6,837 nt of DNA from Dehalococcoidia bacterium (GTDB lineage: Bacteria; Chloroflexota; Dehalococcoidia; SZUA-161): assembly GCA_014859215.1 (NCBI GenBank), contig JACUUS010000122.1:1-6837 (forward strand), given 5' to 3'. How positions within the stretch are numbered: position 1 is the first letter of the stretch; each line of letters opens with the position of its first letter. The notes beneath the pieces are model-generated. The model saw nothing but the letters and a program-made list of their open reading frames with translations, did not search any database and was not told the origin of the DNA. Shown here piece by piece: positions 5,977-6,837 of the stretch. A program made the position numbers and the translations under genes.

Positions 5977-6625
5977 TGCTTCTGTCTTCCTCCTCCGCTT
6001 CTTGCTCTCGCTCATACCGGGTTTCCCGATCACGTACCCAGCGCTTGATATCATCCAGGGAGGGCGGGGAAACGTAGAAGACTTCGATGTCCGGAGGGAA
6101 CTGGATATGGTGGCCTTCGCGCATGAGTAGTATGGCTTTCTCTCCCTCGCCCAGCGTCTCATCGATTCTCTTCGCGAGAGCTTCGTTACGCTTCACGTTA
6201 ACTTCCGAAAACCCTTCATAGACTATCTTGAATACCTTCTGGCTTTGAAGACCGACTGAAAGGCATCTGTTCCAGTCCAGGTACTCAGCAAGCAATTCCT
6301 GGTCTTCAAGCGCGGCCACGACGGTCCCCGCCTCGATCCTGGGTCTCATTACCCGGTAGCTGGACGGGTTAACCTCTTCCATTACGCCGGCTCCTTCAGG
6401 GCCCTCGACCGCTACCCATTCGTGGAATATTCTGTCCACAGCCCCGAGCCTGGATTCGAGATTGCCAAGCTGCGACTCGACTTCGTCCCAGTATCTGCCA
6501 ACCTTTTGCTGGAGCTCGCTTTCCGCCTCGACGGCAGACAGAATGAGGGGGACGAAGAACAGCCGCCGTCCTTTAGCGAATTTCTCTGCCAGAGGTTTCT
6601 CTATCTTCCCAAGCTGCTCGGCCAC
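5945..6625 (-). CDS. Unrecognised helical protein with acidic C-terminal tail
   Basis: A 226-aa protein I cannot assign to a named family. There is no signal peptide or clear membrane span; LFFVPLILS (22-30) is hydrophobic but short. Residues about 34-70 are heptad-like and charged (YWDEVESQLGNLESRL) and probably form a coiled coil or long helix. The most distinctive part is about 146-190: a RNEALAKRIDETL helix, then EKAILLMREGHH and a DIEVFYVSPP strand. This 'helix, strand, H, DIxV' pattern resembles uncharacterised bacterial proteins I remember, and faintly the C-terminal domain of eRF1/Pelota-like proteins; the latter is speculation. Residues 199-226 are very charged and probably disordered, and this stretch overlaps the macrodomain gene start. 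The GTG at 6625 is supported by AGGGAGGG seven bases upstream. Coupling to the macrodomain and deacetylase-fold genes suggests a shared process, possibly as adaptor or sensor. Confidence 0.85.
   Translation of the reverse strand: MAEQLGKIEKPLAEKFAKGRRLFFVPLILSAVEAESELQQKVGRYWDEVESQLGNLESRLGAVDRIFHEWVAVEGPEGAGVMEEVNPSSYRVMRPRIEAGTVVAALEDQELLAEYLDWNRCLSVGLQSQKVFKIVYEGFSEVNVKRNEALAKRIDETLGEGEKAILLMREGHHIQFPPDIEVFYVSPPSLDDIKRWVRDRETRYEREQEAEEEDRSNEGRQHGSGD
5986..5996 (-). promoter_or_regulatory. Ribosome binding site of the macrodomain gene
   Basis: GGAGGAGGAAG on the minus strand lies inside the last codons of the 226-aa gene, 9 bases before the ATG at 5976 (12 bases if only GGAGGAGG is counted). 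It is the strongest Shine-Dalgarno near the macrodomain start and argues against the longer open frame reaching to 6162. The distance is slightly long, so use of the ATG at 5961 cannot be excluded. Confidence 0.55.
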
Positions 6626-6632
6626 GTGCTAT

Positions 6633-6640
6633 CCCTCCCT
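6633..6640 (-). promoter_or_regulatory. Ribosome binding site fixing a GTG start
   Basis: AGGGAGGG on the minus strand, with seven bases to the GTG at 6625, supports that GTG as the start of the 226-aa gene. It lies in the 47-base gap after the partial upstream gene. Confidence 0.7.
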
Positions 6641-6672
6641 ACAGGGTCTTAACTGAATTCCATGGAAATCAT

Positions 6673-6837
6673 TCACCAGAAATCGATATTTCTGATTCCC
6701 TCGGCTTCATATATGATTCTGGCGATTTCGCGCCTTTCAGACTCGCTTGATACCGGCTCCACGTGTGATGCAGCCAGTCCTCCCGACGCGGCGGAGCCCG
6801 TTTTCCATTTCAGGATGTAGCCGGGTACGAGAGCATA
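6673..6837 (-). CDS. C-terminal end of an unrecognised protein (cut by window edge)
   Basis: On the minus strand an open frame enters from the right edge at 6837 and runs 54 codons to TGA at 6673-6675. The visible residues begin YALVPGYILKWKTGSAASGG and finish with ERREIARIIYEAEGIRNIDFW. A short hydrophobic strand is followed by a Gly/Ala/Ser-rich linker and a charged C-terminal helix. No ATG, GTG or TTG start is needed inside the window, since the gene begins outside it. It is 47 bases ahead of the 226-aa gene on the same strand, so the two are probably co-transcribed. I accept it as coding because of its position, strand and typical codon use, not because I recognise the family. Confidence 0.6.
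   Translation of the reverse strand, partial: YALVPGYILKWKTGSAASGGLAASHVEPVSSESERREIARIIYEAEGIRNIDFW

Noticed and set aside
5977..6162. N-terminal extension of the macrodomain reading frame
   Set aside because: It would overlap the 226-aa gene by 218 bases, is rich in Ser, Arg and Lys with no macrodomain homology, and the better ribosome site lies before 5976.

Overview
This window is a run of nine protein-coding genes, all on the minus strand, with short gaps. I see no rRNA, tRNA, CRISPR array, insertion sequence or origin. Base composition is moderately GC-rich and even throughout, and GTG starts are used alongside ATG (the PHP, MBL and unknown-helical genes start with GTG). There is no phylogenetic marker. 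The gene types and the tightly packed one-strand layout suggest an anaerobic environmental bacterium. The unknown gene at 5945-6625 reminds me of hypothetical proteins from Dehalococcoidia (Chloroflexota), but this assignment is a low-confidence guess.

In the direction of transcription (high to low coordinates), the upstream block holds the C-terminal end of an unrecognised protein (6673-6837) and an unrecognised helical protein of 226 aa (5945-6625). These are followed by a YmdB/MacroD-type macrodomain (5404-5976), a compact histone-deacetylase-fold amidohydrolase (4653-5402) and a formyltransferase-fold protein (3683-4600). The last resembles the 10-formyltetrahydrofolate hydrolase domain of formyl-THF dehydrogenase more than Fmt. 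The 226-aa gene overlaps the macrodomain gene, and one base separates the macrodomain and deacetylase genes, so these three are very likely co-transcribed and translationally coupled.

A 206-base gap (3477-3682) holds the only good sigma70-like promoter I can find. It reads leftward into a second block: an SDR dehydrogenase (2673-3476), an MBL-fold metallo-hydrolase (1697-2593), an enoyl-CoA hydratase/isomerase-family protein (876-1658) and a stand-alone PHP-domain phosphoesterase (96-818). The SDR, MBL and crotonase genes look like a piece of an acyl-CoA or hydroxyacyl catabolic pathway, but no thiolase, acyl-CoA dehydrogenase or CoA ligase is present to name the substrate.

The most interesting points are the coupled macrodomain/deacetylase pair with its unknown partner, the orphan formyl-THF-hydrolase-like protein with Gln where other family members have Asn or Ile, and a crotonase-fold enzyme lacking one of the two catalytic glutamates. 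None of these amounts to a proven new system from sequence alone.
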